Positions 1 to 9,014 are shown, counted from the stretch's first letter. The stretch: DNA of 64,000 nt from Vibrio toranzoniae (GCF_024347655.1 NZ_AP025515.1:496001-560000), one strand, 5' to 3'. Numbers and translations are program-made. Notes: generated by a model from the letters alone, not told the origin.

Positions 1-422
1 CTTTGTACGTTCCAAATTCAGTGTTCAGCAGTATTGTGGTGGAGAACCCATCTAGAATGCTGAACCGCAGGATCCATGAAACTTTTGGACTTCGTTATCA
101 AGATGCCTCAAAACTCGCGCTAATTGTTAACGATGTAAAATCCATGCTTGAGACCCACCCAGACATTGACGCCAAACAGACGTTGATCGTTAACTTTGAT
201 AAATTTGGTCCATCAACGCTGAACTTTTTTATCTACACCTTCACAAAAACGGTCAATTGGGCGAGATACCACAGGGTGAAGCAAGACGTTCTATTACAGG
301 TATTGGCGATTATTCATAAACACGATGCGAAAATCGCCTTCCCAACCCAAACACTTAAGATCGACTCTCAGAAAGTCAGTCTGCCTGAAGATGTTATTAA
401 TTCACATCCCGAAGCTCATTGA
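1..422 (+). CDS. MscS-family mechanosensitive ion channel, C-terminal part (truncated by window edge)
   Basis: The reading frame is open from the first bases, so the gene starts before the window; codons are in frame from base 3. The visible 139 residues begin with YVPNSVFSS and ENPSRMLNRRI, the beta-domain signature that follows the pore helix in MscS channels. A mixed alpha/beta cytoplasmic cage domain follows. These channels open under membrane tension to release solutes during hypo-osmotic shock. The pore helices and N-terminal membrane segments are not visible, so the subfamily (MscS, YnaI or a longer form) cannot be settled. The GDP-mannose gene manC starts 58 bases downstream on the same strand; co-transcription is possible but not shown. 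Confidence 0.85.
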   Translation, partial: LYVPNSVFSSIVVENPSRMLNRRIHETFGLRYQDASKLALIVNDVKSMLETHPDIDAKQTLIVNFDKFGPSTLNFFIYTFTKTVNWARYHRVKQDVLLQVLAIIHKHDAKIAFPTQTLKIDSQKVSLPEDVINSHPEAH

Positions 423-480
423 TAAGTGATAAGCGTGGTAATATGGTGGGAGTAGCCCTTATACACCTAATTACCACCTT

Positions 481-1932
481 ATGATTTTACCTGTCATCTT
501 AGCTGGCGGCTCTGGTAGTCGCCTTTGGCCATTATCTCGTGAGCTTTACCCCAAGCAGTTCCTCAACATCGCTGGCGAACAATCGATGCTTCAACACACC
601 CTTTTACGTTTGCAAGGCCTTGAAGCGCACTTAAGGGATACCGAGTGTGCCGCTCCCTTCATCATCTGTAACGAAGAACACCGCTTCATTGCTGCAGAAC
701 AAGCTCGATCGGCTAACATCCAACACAGTGGTATTCTGCTAGAGCCTGTAGGTCGAAACACAGCGCCCGCCATCGCACTCGCAGCCTTACAGGCCGTAAG
801 TCACTCAAACAGCAACCAACAGAACGAGTCAGATCCAATATTATTGGTACTGGCAGCTGATCATCACATAGCCAAAACGACCGAATTTCAGCAAACGGTA
901 GCGAGAGGTGTCGAATACGCGAAACAAGGCAAACTCGTCACATTTGGTATTACTCCGAACGCACCCGAAACGGGCTATGGTTATATCAAGAAAGGAGCTC
1001 CGCTCTCCAATCATGCTTACGCGATTGAATGTTTCGTTGAAAAACCCGATCTGGCAACTGCAGAGCAGTACATTGATTCGGGACAATACCTATGGAACAG
1101 CGGCATGTTCATGTTTACTGCGTCCCGCTATCTTGAAGAACTAGCCGAACATAGCCCAGAGATCTTAACCGCCTGTAAACTCGCACTTGAAAAACAAAAT
1201 ACTGACCTCGACTTTATCCGCATTGACACTGAAGCGTTTAAAAGCAGCCCAAGCGATTCTATTGATTATGCCGTGATGGAAAAAACTTCACACGCTGCAG
1301 TAATTCCTATGGATGTTGGCTGGAATGATATTGGTTCATGGTCTGCGATCTGGGATGTGAGTGACAAGGATGAGCACAACAACGTGATTGAAGGCGATGT
1401 GTTGACTGTCGACTCGCAACACAACTACATTCATGCTGAAAATAAGCTGGTTGCGACTGTGGGGGTCGAAAACCTGATTATTGTCGAAACCAAAGACGCG
1501 ATATTGGTTGCGAATAAAGACAGAGTTCAGGGCGTGAAATCGATTGTTGAACAGCTTAATCAAGCAGGTCGAACCGAACATATACATCACCGAGAAGTCT
1601 TTAGGCCTTGGGGTAAATACGACGTCGTAGATCTTGGAAAGCGTGACAAAGTGAAGCGAATTACGGTAAATGCAGGGCAGAAATTGTCTTTGCAAATGCA
1701 CCATCACAGAGCCGAACACTGGGTGGTCGTAGCTGGCACAGCCAAAGTCACCAATAACAATCAAAGCTATCTAGTCGAGGAAGATCAATCCACTTATATT
1801 CCGCTAGGCCACATTCATAGTCTAGAAAATCCCGGAGACACACCTCTCGAGATGATCGAAGTACAAACCGGCAGCTACCTCAGTGAAAACGATATCACTA
1901 GATATCAAGACAGTTATGGGCGAGATGTTTAA
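481..1932 (+). CDS. manC: Mannose-1-phosphate guanylyltransferase / mannose-6-phosphate isomerase
   Basis: Bifunctional enzyme of GDP-mannose synthesis: the N-terminal domain makes GDP-mannose from GTP and mannose-1-phosphate, and the C-terminal cupin isomerises fructose-6-phosphate and mannose-6-phosphate. The nucleotidyltransferase signature LAGGSGSRLWPLSRELYPKQ is at residues 7-26, and FVEKPD near residue 185 is the sugar-phosphate loop. The C-terminal third holds RPWGKYDVV and QMHHHRAEHWVVV, the metal-binding type II PMI cupin. The length of 483 residues is normal for the family. No good ribosome binding site precedes the ATG, but this start matches the usual N-terminus of the family. manB follows 64 bases later, so the pair supplies GDP-mannose for surface polysaccharide. 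Confidence 0.93.
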   Translation: MILPVILAGGSGSRLWPLSRELYPKQFLNIAGEQSMLQHTLLRLQGLEAHLRDTECAAPFIICNEEHRFIAAEQARSANIQHSGILLEPVGRNTAPAIALAALQAVSHSNSNQQNESDPILLVLAADHHIAKTTEFQQTVARGVEYAKQGKLVTFGITPNAPETGYGYIKKGAPLSNHAYAIECFVEKPDLATAEQYIDSGQYLWNSGMFMFTASRYLEELAEHSPEILTACKLALEKQNTDLDFIRIDTEAFKSSPSDSIDYAVMEKTSHAAVIPMDVGWNDIGSWSAIWDVSDKDEHNNVIEGDVLTVDSQHNYIHAENKLVATVGVENLIIVETKDAILVANKDRVQGVKSIVEQLNQAGRTEHIHHREVFRPWGKYDVVDLGKRDKVKRITVNAGQKLSLQMHHHRAEHWVVVAGTAKVTNNNQSYLVEEDQSTYIPLGHIHSLENPGDTPLEMIEVQTGSYLSENDITRYQDSYGRDV

Positions 1933-1996
1933 ACCCAAAAGAGAACATTAATCTTCTAAGCCTAACAACCAACCGGAATAAAGCGGCGGCAATATA

Positions 1997-3502
1997 GTGA
2001 AACTAACATTAGATCTCAGTTGCTTTAAGAACAACGACGTTCGCGGCATTATCGGCAGTCAAATCAATGAACCGTTTGCTTACCTGCTCGGTAAGGCATT
2101 TGGACAACACCTCTTGAACCAAAGAGTCGAACATTCGTTAGAGGTTACCTATCAGCAACGGAACCACGACGGTAAAAAACAATTCTCGAACTCTGTAGCT
2201 CAGGTGGTGGTTGGTCGTGATAATCGAGATACATCTCTATCATTGCAAGACGCCATGACAAGAGGCTTAATCGAGTCTGGTATTACTGTCGTTAACTTAG
2301 GAGTGACAGGGACTGAAGAAGTCTATTTTGCTACCCGTCATCTTAATTCTATTGGCGGAGTACAAATAACCGCAAGCCACAACCCAATCAATTACAACGG
2401 CATGAAATTGGTAGGAGCTGATGCGAGCCCAATCAGCAAACATAGTGGGTTAAATGCGATCAAACGGAGAGTTGAAGCTTTAGGTAAAACATGTAATAGC
2501 AATAACACTGATGGTAATACACCTAATTACAGGTTACAGGCTAACCAAGTACCTCAGTGCTACACCAGCTCTAAATCGATAAGTGTATTGGATCCCTATG
2601 TAGATCACTTGCTCTCTTATATAAACCCTTTTGAACTCACACCAATGAAGATTGTGGTTAACGCAGGTAACGGTGTTGCAGGACATGTTATTGATGCGCT
2701 AGAAAGCCGTTTTATAAATCTTGGTGTCCCAATAAAGCTGATCAAGATTAATCATAAACCAGACGCTAAGTTTCCTAATGGTATCCCTAATCCGTTAATA
2801 ATTGAGAATCAAAACGCGACAAGAGAAGCGGTTTTAAAGCATGCCGCAGACATTGGCATCGCTTGGGATGGAGATTTCGATCGTTGTTTCTTCTTTGATG
2901 AAACAGGTCGCTACATAGAAGGCTATTATATTGTTGGCCTGCTAATCGAAGCATTCTTACTCAAAGAGCCTAACGCAACCGTGTTACACGACATGCGTTT
3001 AACATGGAATACGATTGAAGTGGCCAATAAACTTGATGGGAACGCTATCGCTGTGAAAGCTGGACACGCTCTTATCAAAGAAGCGATGCGTAATAAAAAT
3101 GCGGTTTATGGCGGTGAAATGAGTGCTCATCATTACTTTCGTGACTTTGGATATTGCGACTCAGGCATGATTCCGTGGCTACTTATCATTGAGCTAATAT
3201 CAAAATCTGGACGATCTCTCTATCAACTCACCCAAGCAAGTATTAGTAACTTCCCATCGTCGGGTGAAATAAATCGTACAGTCTCAGACCCAAAACAAGT
3301 CATCGAAAACCTGCTCAATCACTACAAGAATAGCGCGTTAACGATCAGTGATATCGATGGCATCAGTGTTGAAATGAGTAACTGGCGTTTCAATTTAAGG
3401 ATGTCGAACACAGAACCATTAATGCGCTTGAACGTAGAATCCAGAAAGGATCCGAAATTGCTCGCTGAGAAAGTCGATGAATTGTTGTCTTTTCTCGTTT
3501 AA
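1997..3502 (+). CDS. manB: Phosphomannomutase (GDP-mannose pathway)
   Basis: Interconverts mannose-6-phosphate and mannose-1-phosphate, the substrate of the preceding ManC. The family landmarks are TASHNPINYNG (catalytic phosphoserine loop, about residue 127), DGDFDRCFFFD (Mg-binding loop, about residue 296), GGEMSAHHYF (sugar-binding loop) and SNTEPLMRLNVE (phosphate-binding loop near the C-terminus). The start codon is GTG. At 501 residues it is about 45 longer than enteric CpsG; the extra length lies in low-complexity insertions near residues 45-70 and 158-195. It forms a probable two-gene operon with manC and ends at a strong terminator. Confidence 0.9.
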   Translation: MKLTLDLSCFKNNDVRGIIGSQINEPFAYLLGKAFGQHLLNQRVEHSLEVTYQQRNHDGKKQFSNSVAQVVVGRDNRDTSLSLQDAMTRGLIESGITVVNLGVTGTEEVYFATRHLNSIGGVQITASHNPINYNGMKLVGADASPISKHSGLNAIKRRVEALGKTCNSNNTDGNTPNYRLQANQVPQCYTSSKSISVLDPYVDHLLSYINPFELTPMKIVVNAGNGVAGHVIDALESRFINLGVPIKLIKINHKPDAKFPNGIPNPLIIENQNATREAVLKHAADIGIAWDGDFDRCFFFDETGRYIEGYYIVGLLIEAFLLKEPNATVLHDMRLTWNTIEVANKLDGNAIAVKAGHALIKEAMRNKNAVYGGEMSAHHYFRDFGYCDSGMIPWLLIIELISKSGRSLYQLTQASISNFPSSGEINRTVSDPKQVIENLLNHYKNSALTISDIDGISVEMSNWRFNLRMSNTEPLMRLNVESRKDPKLLAEKVDELLSFLV

Positions 3503-3553
3503 AAAGCAGATAGCTCAAACTAAAACAGCGTCCAATAAAAAGTAAGCCCCAGT

Positions 3554-3588
3554 AAAAAGCCCTCGTGAATGTGAACGAGGGCTTTTTA
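3554..3588. terminator. Bidirectional intrinsic terminator between manB and aroG
   Basis: An 11-bp perfect stem (AAAAGCCCTCG with CGAGGGCTTTT) closes a 10-base loop and is followed by T-rich sequence. It lies between convergent manB and aroG and can serve both strands. Confidence 0.85.
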
Positions 3589-3616
3589 ATTTTTGGCCTA
3601 CCTTTTGGCAACGAAC

Positions 3617-4669
3617 CTACTGATTACGACGAGCTTCCACTGCATCCGCTAACTGGCGAAGCACTGTTTCAGTATCTTCCCAACCGATACACGCATCAGT
3701 GATAGACTGACCATATGTCGGAGCTTTGCCGTCCACTAAGTCTTGGCGACCTTCAACAAGATGAGATTCAATCATCACACCGAAAATCGCTTTGTCACCA
3801 TTCGCAATTTGTGTGCTTACATCATCAGACACATTAATTTGACGTTGAAACTGCTTAGAGCTGTTCGCATGACTGAAATCGATCATGACCTTCTGTGGGA
3901 GGCCTGATGCAGCTAGCTCTTCTTTTATTTTACTTACATGCTCTGCACTGTAGTTTGGCTCTTTACCGCCCCGTAAAATAATATGGCAGTCAGGATTGCC
4001 TGCCGTTTCAATAATTGCAGAATGACCGTACTTTGTTACTGATAGGAAGTGGTGTGAAGCACTTGCCGAACGAATCGCGTCTGTTGCAATTTTAATATTG
4101 CCGTCTGTACCATTTTTGAAACCAACTGGACAAGATAGACCTGAAGCAAGTTCACGGTGAACTTGAGATTCAGTAGTACGTGCACCAATTGCCCCCCAAC
4201 TTATCAGGTCTGCCACATATTGAGGTGTGATCATGTCAAGAAATTCACTTGCTGTTGGCATACCAAGATCCGTTAGGTCCAGCAGTAGCTTACGTCCGAG
4301 ACGAAGACCGTCATTTAGCTTAAAAGTGTCATCCATGTATGGGTCGTTGATTAGCCCTTTCCAACCCACCGTTGTACGTGGCTTTTCAAAGTAAACACGC
4401 ATCACGATTTCAAGCTTATCGCCAAGTTCGTCACGCAGTACTTTTAGACGCTTACCGTATTCAAGAGCCGCTTCTGGATCATGAATCGAGCATGGGCCAA
4501 CAATCACCAACAGGCGATCATCACTTTCTTCTAAAATATCGTGAATGGCTTTACGGCTTGCAAAGGTTGTAGAAGAAGCAGTTTCTGTCGCTGGAAACTT
4601 CTCTAAAACAGCAACAGGGGGTAATAATTCTTTTACTTTGTTAATTCTTACATCATCAGTCTGAAACAT
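3617..4669 (-). CDS. aroG: 3-deoxy-7-phosphoheptulonate (DAHP) synthase, AroG-like
   Basis: Type I DAHP synthase, which condenses phosphoenolpyruvate and erythrose-4-phosphate in the first step of aromatic amino acid synthesis. The 350-residue sequence is very close to enteric AroG, with LLPPVAVLEKFPAT at the N-terminus, VGPCSIHDP, RVYFEKPRTTVGWKGLINDP, GARTTESQVHRE, GFKNGTDG and IDFSHANSSKQ. Similarity to AroG rather than AroF or AroH suggests feedback inhibition by phenylalanine; this is inference from overall resemblance. It is monocistronic on the minus strand. The upstream region has a TyrR-box-like element and an inverted repeat, listed separately. Confidence 0.92.
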   Translation of the reverse strand: MFQTDDVRINKVKELLPPVAVLEKFPATETASSTTFASRKAIHDILEESDDRLLVIVGPCSIHDPEAALEYGKRLKVLRDELGDKLEIVMRVYFEKPRTTVGWKGLINDPYMDDTFKLNDGLRLGRKLLLDLTDLGMPTASEFLDMITPQYVADLISWGAIGARTTESQVHRELASGLSCPVGFKNGTDGNIKIATDAIRSASASHHFLSVTKYGHSAIIETAGNPDCHIILRGGKEPNYSAEHVSKIKEELAASGLPQKVMIDFSHANSSKQFQRQINVSDDVSTQIANGDKAIFGVMIESHLVEGRQDLVDGKAPTYGQSITDACIGWEDTETVLRQLADAVEARRNQ

Positions 4670-4762
4670 TGCTTACTTCTTCCTATTTTCTATCCTTGAG
4701 CTGAATGTACGTCGTCTCACGTAACTTTCCATCAGCACTAATCTTCTTGTTCCCTGTAACTT

Positions 4763-4782
4763 AACTAGTAAAAACTCTAGTT
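4763..4782. promoter_or_regulatory. Inverted repeat with CTAG cores upstream of aroG
   Basis: AACTAG and CTAGTT are separated by 8 bases, about 95 bp upstream of aroG. The left half resembles a TrpR half-operator, but the CTAG cores are 12 bp apart instead of the 8 bp of known trp operators, so TrpR binding is doubtful. Confidence 0.3.
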
Positions 4783-4839
4783 TCAATCACTAATTAAAAA
4801 AAAAGGCAATTTTTTTTGTGTTTTACATTAACAACACCC

Positions 4840-4857
4840 CGTATAAATTAATTTACA
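4840..4857. promoter_or_regulatory. TyrR-box-like site upstream of aroG
   Basis: CGTATA-N6-TTTACA compares with the TyrR consensus TGTAAA-N6-TTTACA. The right half is perfect; three of six bases differ in the left half as read on this strand. It lies about 170 bp upstream of aroG in a T-rich promoter region. Regulation of a DAHP synthase by TyrR is plausible from the enteric precedent, but this is a weak single-site match. Confidence 0.3.
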
Positions 4858-4939
4858 CCCCATGAATTACGAAACTTATAACAAGGTAGGACCCGCTGTT
4901 TTTCAAACTCCGCCCTAGTCATAGAATATTTTGAAACTG

Positions 4940-4974
4940 GATAATAAAAAAGCTCACGTTATTAGCGTGAGCTT
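4940..4974 (-). terminator. Intrinsic terminator of the DUF3820 gene
   Basis: AAGCTCACG and CGTGAGCTT form a 9-bp perfect stem with a 7-base loop. On the minus strand it is followed by TTTTTTATTAT, just downstream of the DUF3820 stop codon. Confidence 0.8.
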
Positions 4975-4978
4975 AGAT

Positions 4979-5197
4979 TTATTCACATTTTTTCAATGGC
5001 TTGACGACACTATCAAGTCCTTCGATTTTCAAGGCAAGACACAATTTTAACAAGTCACCCAGCTCGCCAGATGGAAAGCCCTTTTTAGCAAACCACAGCA
5101 AATATTCGTCAGGCAGGTCAATTAATATACGACCAGCGTATTTACCAAATGGCATTTGTACTCTGGCGAGCTTAATCAGATTCTCTTTCTCTAGCAT
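4979..5197 (-). CDS. DUF3820 family protein
   Basis: Small 72-residue protein with the DUF3820 pattern: MPFGKYAG, LIDLPDEYLLWFAKKGFPSGELG and a basic C-terminus. The family is described in databases as putative quorum-sensing-regulated virulence factor-like, but the biochemical function is unknown. It appears monocistronic with its own terminator. No signal peptide or membrane segment is visible, so it should be cytoplasmic. Confidence 0.75.
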   Translation of the reverse strand: MLEKENLIKLARVQMPFGKYAGRILIDLPDEYLLWFAKKGFPSGELGDLLKLCLALKIEGLDSVVKPLKKCE

Positions 5198-5504
5198 TAC
5201 CGGCTCTTTCTATGCTTCATTATGCTCTATAGAGTATCACCTAAACGTCCAACCCAATAGTTGGTGACACTGTGCGTCATTCTACGCATCAAAAGATCAA
5301 TACTTGAACGGCTAACCTTAGTGGGTTGTGAAAATCGTCTGCCGATTTAATGCCAGTCGTAGTAAATGCTTGCTAGATTAAAGGAGATAAAGTTTAAAGG
5401 TTTTATAGTGCACTTAGATATGAGTGAAAACTCAAACGAGAATGACAAGCAATATAATAAAAGGTTGTAGGTAAAGGAGTTAAAATTTGAAGCTAGTTTT
5501 AATA
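5198..5504. other. Intergenic stretch without a recognisable gene
   Basis: About 300 AT-rich bases between the HTH gene and the DUF3820 gene, both on the minus strand. I see no ORF with a ribosome binding site and no strong hairpin. It should contain the promoter of the DUF3820 gene. Confidence 0.5.
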
Positions 5505-5858
5505 TTAGTCATGTTGAACAGTGTGTGCATACTCTACGATCACCTGATTTCCTTCTATATAGGCATTTTGAATTTCTCCATCAACACTCATTCTACTTTT
5601 TAAATAGACAACTTTAGGCCCTGAGTCTATGCCTTCTTTGAGCGAAGGAAACACATTTCTAGGCTCTAAATGCAGCAATCGACAGAAGTGACTGATGAAT
5701 GACATGGTTAATGGGGTCTCCCCTTTTAGCACTCTAGAGAAATCAAGTTGATTCATTCCCAACTTCTTTGAAAACTCCATCTGGGTAATACGCATTCGGG
5801 ACTTTTGAGACATCCACGTTTGATACAACGCATCTCTGTCTTGTTCGGTGAATTCCAT
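5505..5858 (-). CDS. Small XRE-like helix-turn-helix DNA-binding protein
   Basis: A 117-residue protein with an N-terminal HTH: the segment MRITQMEFSKKLGMNQLDFSRVLKGETPLT (residues about 22-51) has the Cro/C1 shape, with recognition helix around NQLDFSRVLKG. The frame could start 10 codons earlier, but AAAGGAGTCACT sits directly before the ATG at 5858, which is the better start. The C-terminal half (VVYLKSRMSVDGEIQNAYIEGNQVIVEYAH) is probably a small beta domain of unknown role. The target is unknown. It lies next to the oxidase cluster but is separated from it by a terminator. Confidence 0.7.
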   Translation of the reverse strand: MEFTEQDRDALYQTWMSQKSRMRITQMEFSKKLGMNQLDFSRVLKGETPLTMSFISHFCRLLHLEPRNVFPSLKEGIDSGPKVVYLKSRMSVDGEIQNAYIEGNQVIVEYAHTVQHD

Positions 5859-6140
5859 AGTGACTCCTTTATAATTCATATCAATCAATTGTCCGTCTTT
5901 TCACACATAGCATGTCAGGGCTAGGTTAATGGAAACCAAAGGTTTAGTTTGTATAAGCGTACAATTTGGTTATAGGGACAAAGTATGATGGCTATAAAAC
6001 ATTCACTGCAAACAGCGCCCCAGTACCAACTAGGCGTTACCCACATAGGCAAACTCTGACATGAATTGATTTCTAGAGCGCTTACTTCAAATATTCCATT
6101 TTTAACAGCTAAATATCTATTTTTAACAACTAGGTATATA

Positions 6141-6170
6141 GATAAAAACGGATGTCTGAGCATCCGTTTT
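6141..6170 (-). terminator. Intrinsic terminator at the end of the cytochrome oxidase cluster
   Basis: AAAACGGATG pairs with CATCCGTTTT around a 6-base loop. On the minus strand it runs into TTTTTATC, 60 bp after the ctaB stop. The rest of 5859-6230 shows no supported gene. Confidence 0.8.
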
Positions 6171-6230
6171 CTTACTCAAAGAATACGTAGACTGGCGTTG
6201 TTTAGTGCAAGTAAGCGAAGTACATAATAA

Positions 6231-7205
6231 TCAAAGCAGATAGTGATCAGCGAGAAGAGCAACAAACAAGGTCATAAGATGATAGATAGAAAACTTAAAA
6301 GTCTTCATTGCCATATTAGGCTTGTCACAATACTTGAGTACCCATGCGTGGTACACAAACCCAATATTCAGTACCAATGAAGCACTTAAGTATATCCAAC
6401 TACTCATACCGACCAATACTGGCAATACACACACAACGCTAAGCAAAAATGTATAAAGCAAAATTGACGTTTTGGTGTATTCGATCCCATGAGTCACTGG
6501 CAACATAGGAATGTTCACTTTGGCATATTCGTCACGACGATGAATCGCCAGTGCCCAAAAGTGCGGAGGTGTCCAAATAAAGATGATCATCACCAACAAC
6601 CAAGCGTTTGAATGCAATTCATTGGTGACTGCTGTCCACCCCAGCAAAGGTGGCATCGCGCCTGCGATCCCAGCTATAACGATGTTCTGAGGCGTAGCTC
6701 GCTTCAAGTACATGGTATAAATCACCGCATAGCCCAATAAACTTGCAAAGGTTAGCCAAGCAGTGAGTTGATTGACCCATACCACTAATGTAACAAAGCC
6801 AAGCAAACCAATACCAGTAGCGAAGCTGAACACACGCATACTACTGAGCTCACCAGATGGTAAAGGACGTCGGTTTGTTCGAGACATTTGCCCATCGATC
6901 TTTTTATCAATCAAGTGATTAAACGCGGCTGCTGAGCCCGCCATCAACCCTATTCCAATCATTCCAAACAAAGTTTGTTGCAAAGGTAATCCATTGGGTA
7001 CAGCCAAACACATACCGACCAATGCTGTGAGTAACATCAACGCTACCACCTTTGGTTTAGTCAGTGTTAAATAGACTTTCCAAGTGGCGTTGTTTTTCGA
7101 GGCCAACTCACTGTTTGAAGCAATTTCATTGTTGGCAGCAATCTCTTGATTTGAAGCTCTCTCTTGAGCCACCAATTCATGTCGTGTTGACGTTCTACTG
7201 ACCAT
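6231..7205 (-). CDS. ctaB: Protoheme IX farnesyltransferase (heme O synthase)
   Basis: UbiA-family prenyltransferase that adds a farnesyl group to protoheme to make heme O, the precursor of heme A for aa3-type oxidases. The sequence has the aspartate-rich prenyl-diphosphate site NHLIDKKIDGQMSRTNRRPL (about residue 95) and the second polar loop with HFWALAIHRRDEYAKVNIPMLP (about residue 220), among 7-9 membrane segments. The start is well supported by GGAGGTAATC before ATG. An unusual Asn/Glu/Ala-rich N-terminal extension of about 40 residues, with NxEIAxN-type repeats, precedes the first membrane helix. It overlaps the end of ctaA by 11 bases, so the two are translationally linked. Confidence 0.95.
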   Translation of the reverse strand: MVSRTSTRHELVAQERASNQEIAANNEIASNSELASKNNATWKVYLTLTKPKVVALMLLTALVGMCLAVPNGLPLQQTLFGMIGIGLMAGSAAAFNHLIDKKIDGQMSRTNRRPLPSGELSSMRVFSFATGIGLLGFVTLVVWVNQLTAWLTFASLLGYAVIYTMYLKRATPQNIVIAGIAGAMPPLLGWTAVTNELHSNAWLLVMIIFIWTPPHFWALAIHRRDEYAKVNIPMLPVTHGIEYTKTSILLYTFLLSVVCVLPVLVGMSSWIYLSASLVLNIGFVYHAWVLKYCDKPNMAMKTFKFSIYHLMTLFVALLADHYLL

Positions 7206-8250
7206 GATTACCTCCTTGTAATACGTTGTTCTTCACCAAGTATTCGCTCGGTTTTGGTTGCCAAACCACAAAATTCGTCACAACCATACTGATCAGCAAC
7301 ATCGCCGCGACTAGATTGTGCATAACCGCGACAAAAATAGGTAGATGAAACCATACGTTGCTGATCCCTAGAGTGATTTGGGTAAACAACACTATCACCA
7401 CAACCACGCTCAGTTTTTGCTGAGGTCCTTTGCCGAACTTCCACAGTTGGTACGCCACCATTAGTACAGTTAAAGTCGCGACGATAGCCCCAATCCTGTG
7501 CATGACATGTATGGTAAGCCTGGCGGGGTAATCCAACACACCAAACTCATAATTATCATGACCGTGTTGAGCAAAGTCGAAAGCGTTTTTGAAATCGAGA
7601 TAACTTACCCAGTTCCCTTCACATATCGGCAGTTGCGTACACACCAAAGCGGCATAATTTGACGATGTCCAGCCACCAAGCAATATCTGCCCCACCACAA
7701 TTAATAATCCACACAGCGCCCAAGCTTTAAGTGATGATGTATACGTAGCGTCACCAAATCGACTTTGGAATTGAGACAGACGGCAATAGAGCAAACAAAG
7801 GAGAGATAGCAATGTAAAGCCCCCCATCAAGTGCGCCATAACCACAACGGGCATCAACTTGAGCGTCACTGTCCACATGCCTAATAAAGCCTGAAAAATC
7901 ACAGTGGCAGAAATAAGCAAGGGAAGTTCAACAGAGGTGATATTCTTTTTAATACACCAAGCGACAACGACAAAGATAAGAAGCCCTAAGGAACCAGCAA
8001 AGTAACGATGTATCATCTCTATCCAAGCTTTTTCTGCTTCAAGCGCTCGTTCTGGAAACTGAATATTTGCTTCATTCACTGCTAGTGTATTGGAAGGCAC
8101 GGTGATTTTTCCATAACAGCCCGGCCAATCCGGGCAACCAAGACCAGCATCAGATAAACGAGTATAAGCGCCGAGTACGATCACGGTAAGGGTCAGTAAA
8201 ATAGTCACTCTCATAGCAAGCATGAGTAATTTCGGGGCTTTATTATGCAT
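7195..8250 (-). CDS. ctaA: Heme A synthase (COX15/CtaA family)
   Basis: Converts heme O to heme A by oxidising the C8 methyl group. The 351-residue protein has eight predicted membrane segments in two homologous halves, with the family histidines in EMIHRYFAG, MAHLMGG, VMHRIGA and VMHNL. The loop between the first helices has DAGLGCPDWPGCYG, and the second half has VCTQLPICEGNW, the conserved cysteine pairs. It lies between the SCO-like gene and ctaB in the oxidase operon and overlaps ctaB. Confidence 0.95.
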   Translation of the reverse strand: MHNKAPKLLMLAMRVTILLTLTVIVLGAYTRLSDAGLGCPDWPGCYGKITVPSNTLAVNEANIQFPERALEAEKAWIEMIHRYFAGSLGLLIFVVVAWCIKKNITSVELPLLISATVIFQALLGMWTVTLKLMPVVVMAHLMGGFTLLSLLCLLYCRLSQFQSRFGDATYTSSLKAWALCGLLIVVGQILLGGWTSSNYAALVCTQLPICEGNWVSYLDFKNAFDFAQHGHDNYEFGVLDYPARLTIHVMHRIGAIVATLTVLMVAYQLWKFGKGPQQKLSVVVVIVLFTQITLGISNVWFHLPIFVAVMHNLVAAMLLISMVVTNFVVWQPKPSEYLVKNNVLQGGNHGQ

Positions 8251-8329
8251 TTTTGTATCTCCCTATACTTAGTCGCAGATCCTAGCAGCTAACTTCTGAC
8301 ACCCAGCAGCCATCACTCCCCCGTCCGCA

Positions 8330-8938
8330 CTATCCTACTCGGGACAATTTAAGTAGTTTTCTAAGATCATGAATCATGCCTTTAGATTGACCGACTAACT
8401 GCGACGGTTCAGAAACGCTTTTATATTCCATGACGAGCTGACCAAAAGGATCGATAATGATGATAGAAGCCGGTGCGAACTCGGTACTCAACTCATCACC
8501 ACCAGCCATAAATGACAAATCCGGTTTATTCAGCGCCCCTAACAATGAGTTGCCCTCTGAAACAAAAACAACCGCCGTCACTCGCTCTTTATTTTTCCCT
8601 AACGCTAAGTAACTTTGATTCAAATAGTGAAGCTGTTGTTCACACAAGCCTTTACACTCTGTTGGCGCTATGTACCCCACTAACCAGCCCTCAGCTTCCA
8701 CCGGAGTCGTTAAGCCCAGGTCCTTTAACGTCATTCTTGGTTCAACTAATTCGCCCGAATTCGTCACACCGGATGTGTACCAATTTTGCTCTAACACGGT
8801 TTTAGCGACAATTGCGGGCAAGGCGAAGATCAAAATCAGTCCAACGAGTACAAGACGACCACGAGATCGACGCTGCTTGAACGCAGCTAAATTAGCATCA
8901 GTACGCTCTTTGTTAGTTTGTGCTTGAGACTTATCCAT
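8330..8938 (-). CDS. SCO-like, thioredoxin-fold cytochrome oxidase-associated membrane protein
   Basis: A 202-residue protein with a basic N-terminal cytoplasmic stretch, one membrane anchor (about residues 29-46, LVLVGLILIFALPAIVA) and a periplasmic domain. PTECKGLCEQQL gives a CxxxC pair in the position of the copper-binding cysteines of SCO1/SenC proteins, and IIIIDPFGQLVMEY is the C-terminal thioredoxin-fold strand. I see no clear equivalent of the SCO histidine ligand, so it may be a relative that has lost copper binding. Its place between SURF1 and ctaA implies a role in oxidase assembly. Such genes are often annotated only as oxidase-associated hypothetical proteins. Confidence 0.7.
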   Translation of the reverse strand: MDKSQAQTNKERTDANLAAFKQRRSRGRLVLVGLILIFALPAIVAKTVLEQNWYTSGVTNSGELVEPRMTLKDLGLTTPVEAEGWLVGYIAPTECKGLCEQQLHYLNQSYLALGKNKERVTAVVFVSEGNSLLGALNKPDLSFMAGGDELSTEFAPASIIIIDPFGQLVMEYKSVSEPSQLVGQSKGMIHDLRKLLKLSRVG

Positions 8939-9014
8939 CTTTATTCCCTGTGTTAGGTGCTGCCTTTATGCTGTCGCAATCTCGACTTTCAATGTCTATG
9001 GCAGTTTCAAGTGC

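Noticed and set aside
4757..4782. TrpR operator upstream of aroG
   Set aside because: CTAG cores are 12 bp apart rather than 8 bp and the outer bases do not match; kept only as an unassigned inverted repeat.
5921..6163. 80-codon open frame on the minus strand between the HTH gene and ctaB
   Set aside because: No ribosome binding site, low-complexity AT-rich codons, and it overlaps the flank of the ctaB terminator; no protein family is recognisable.
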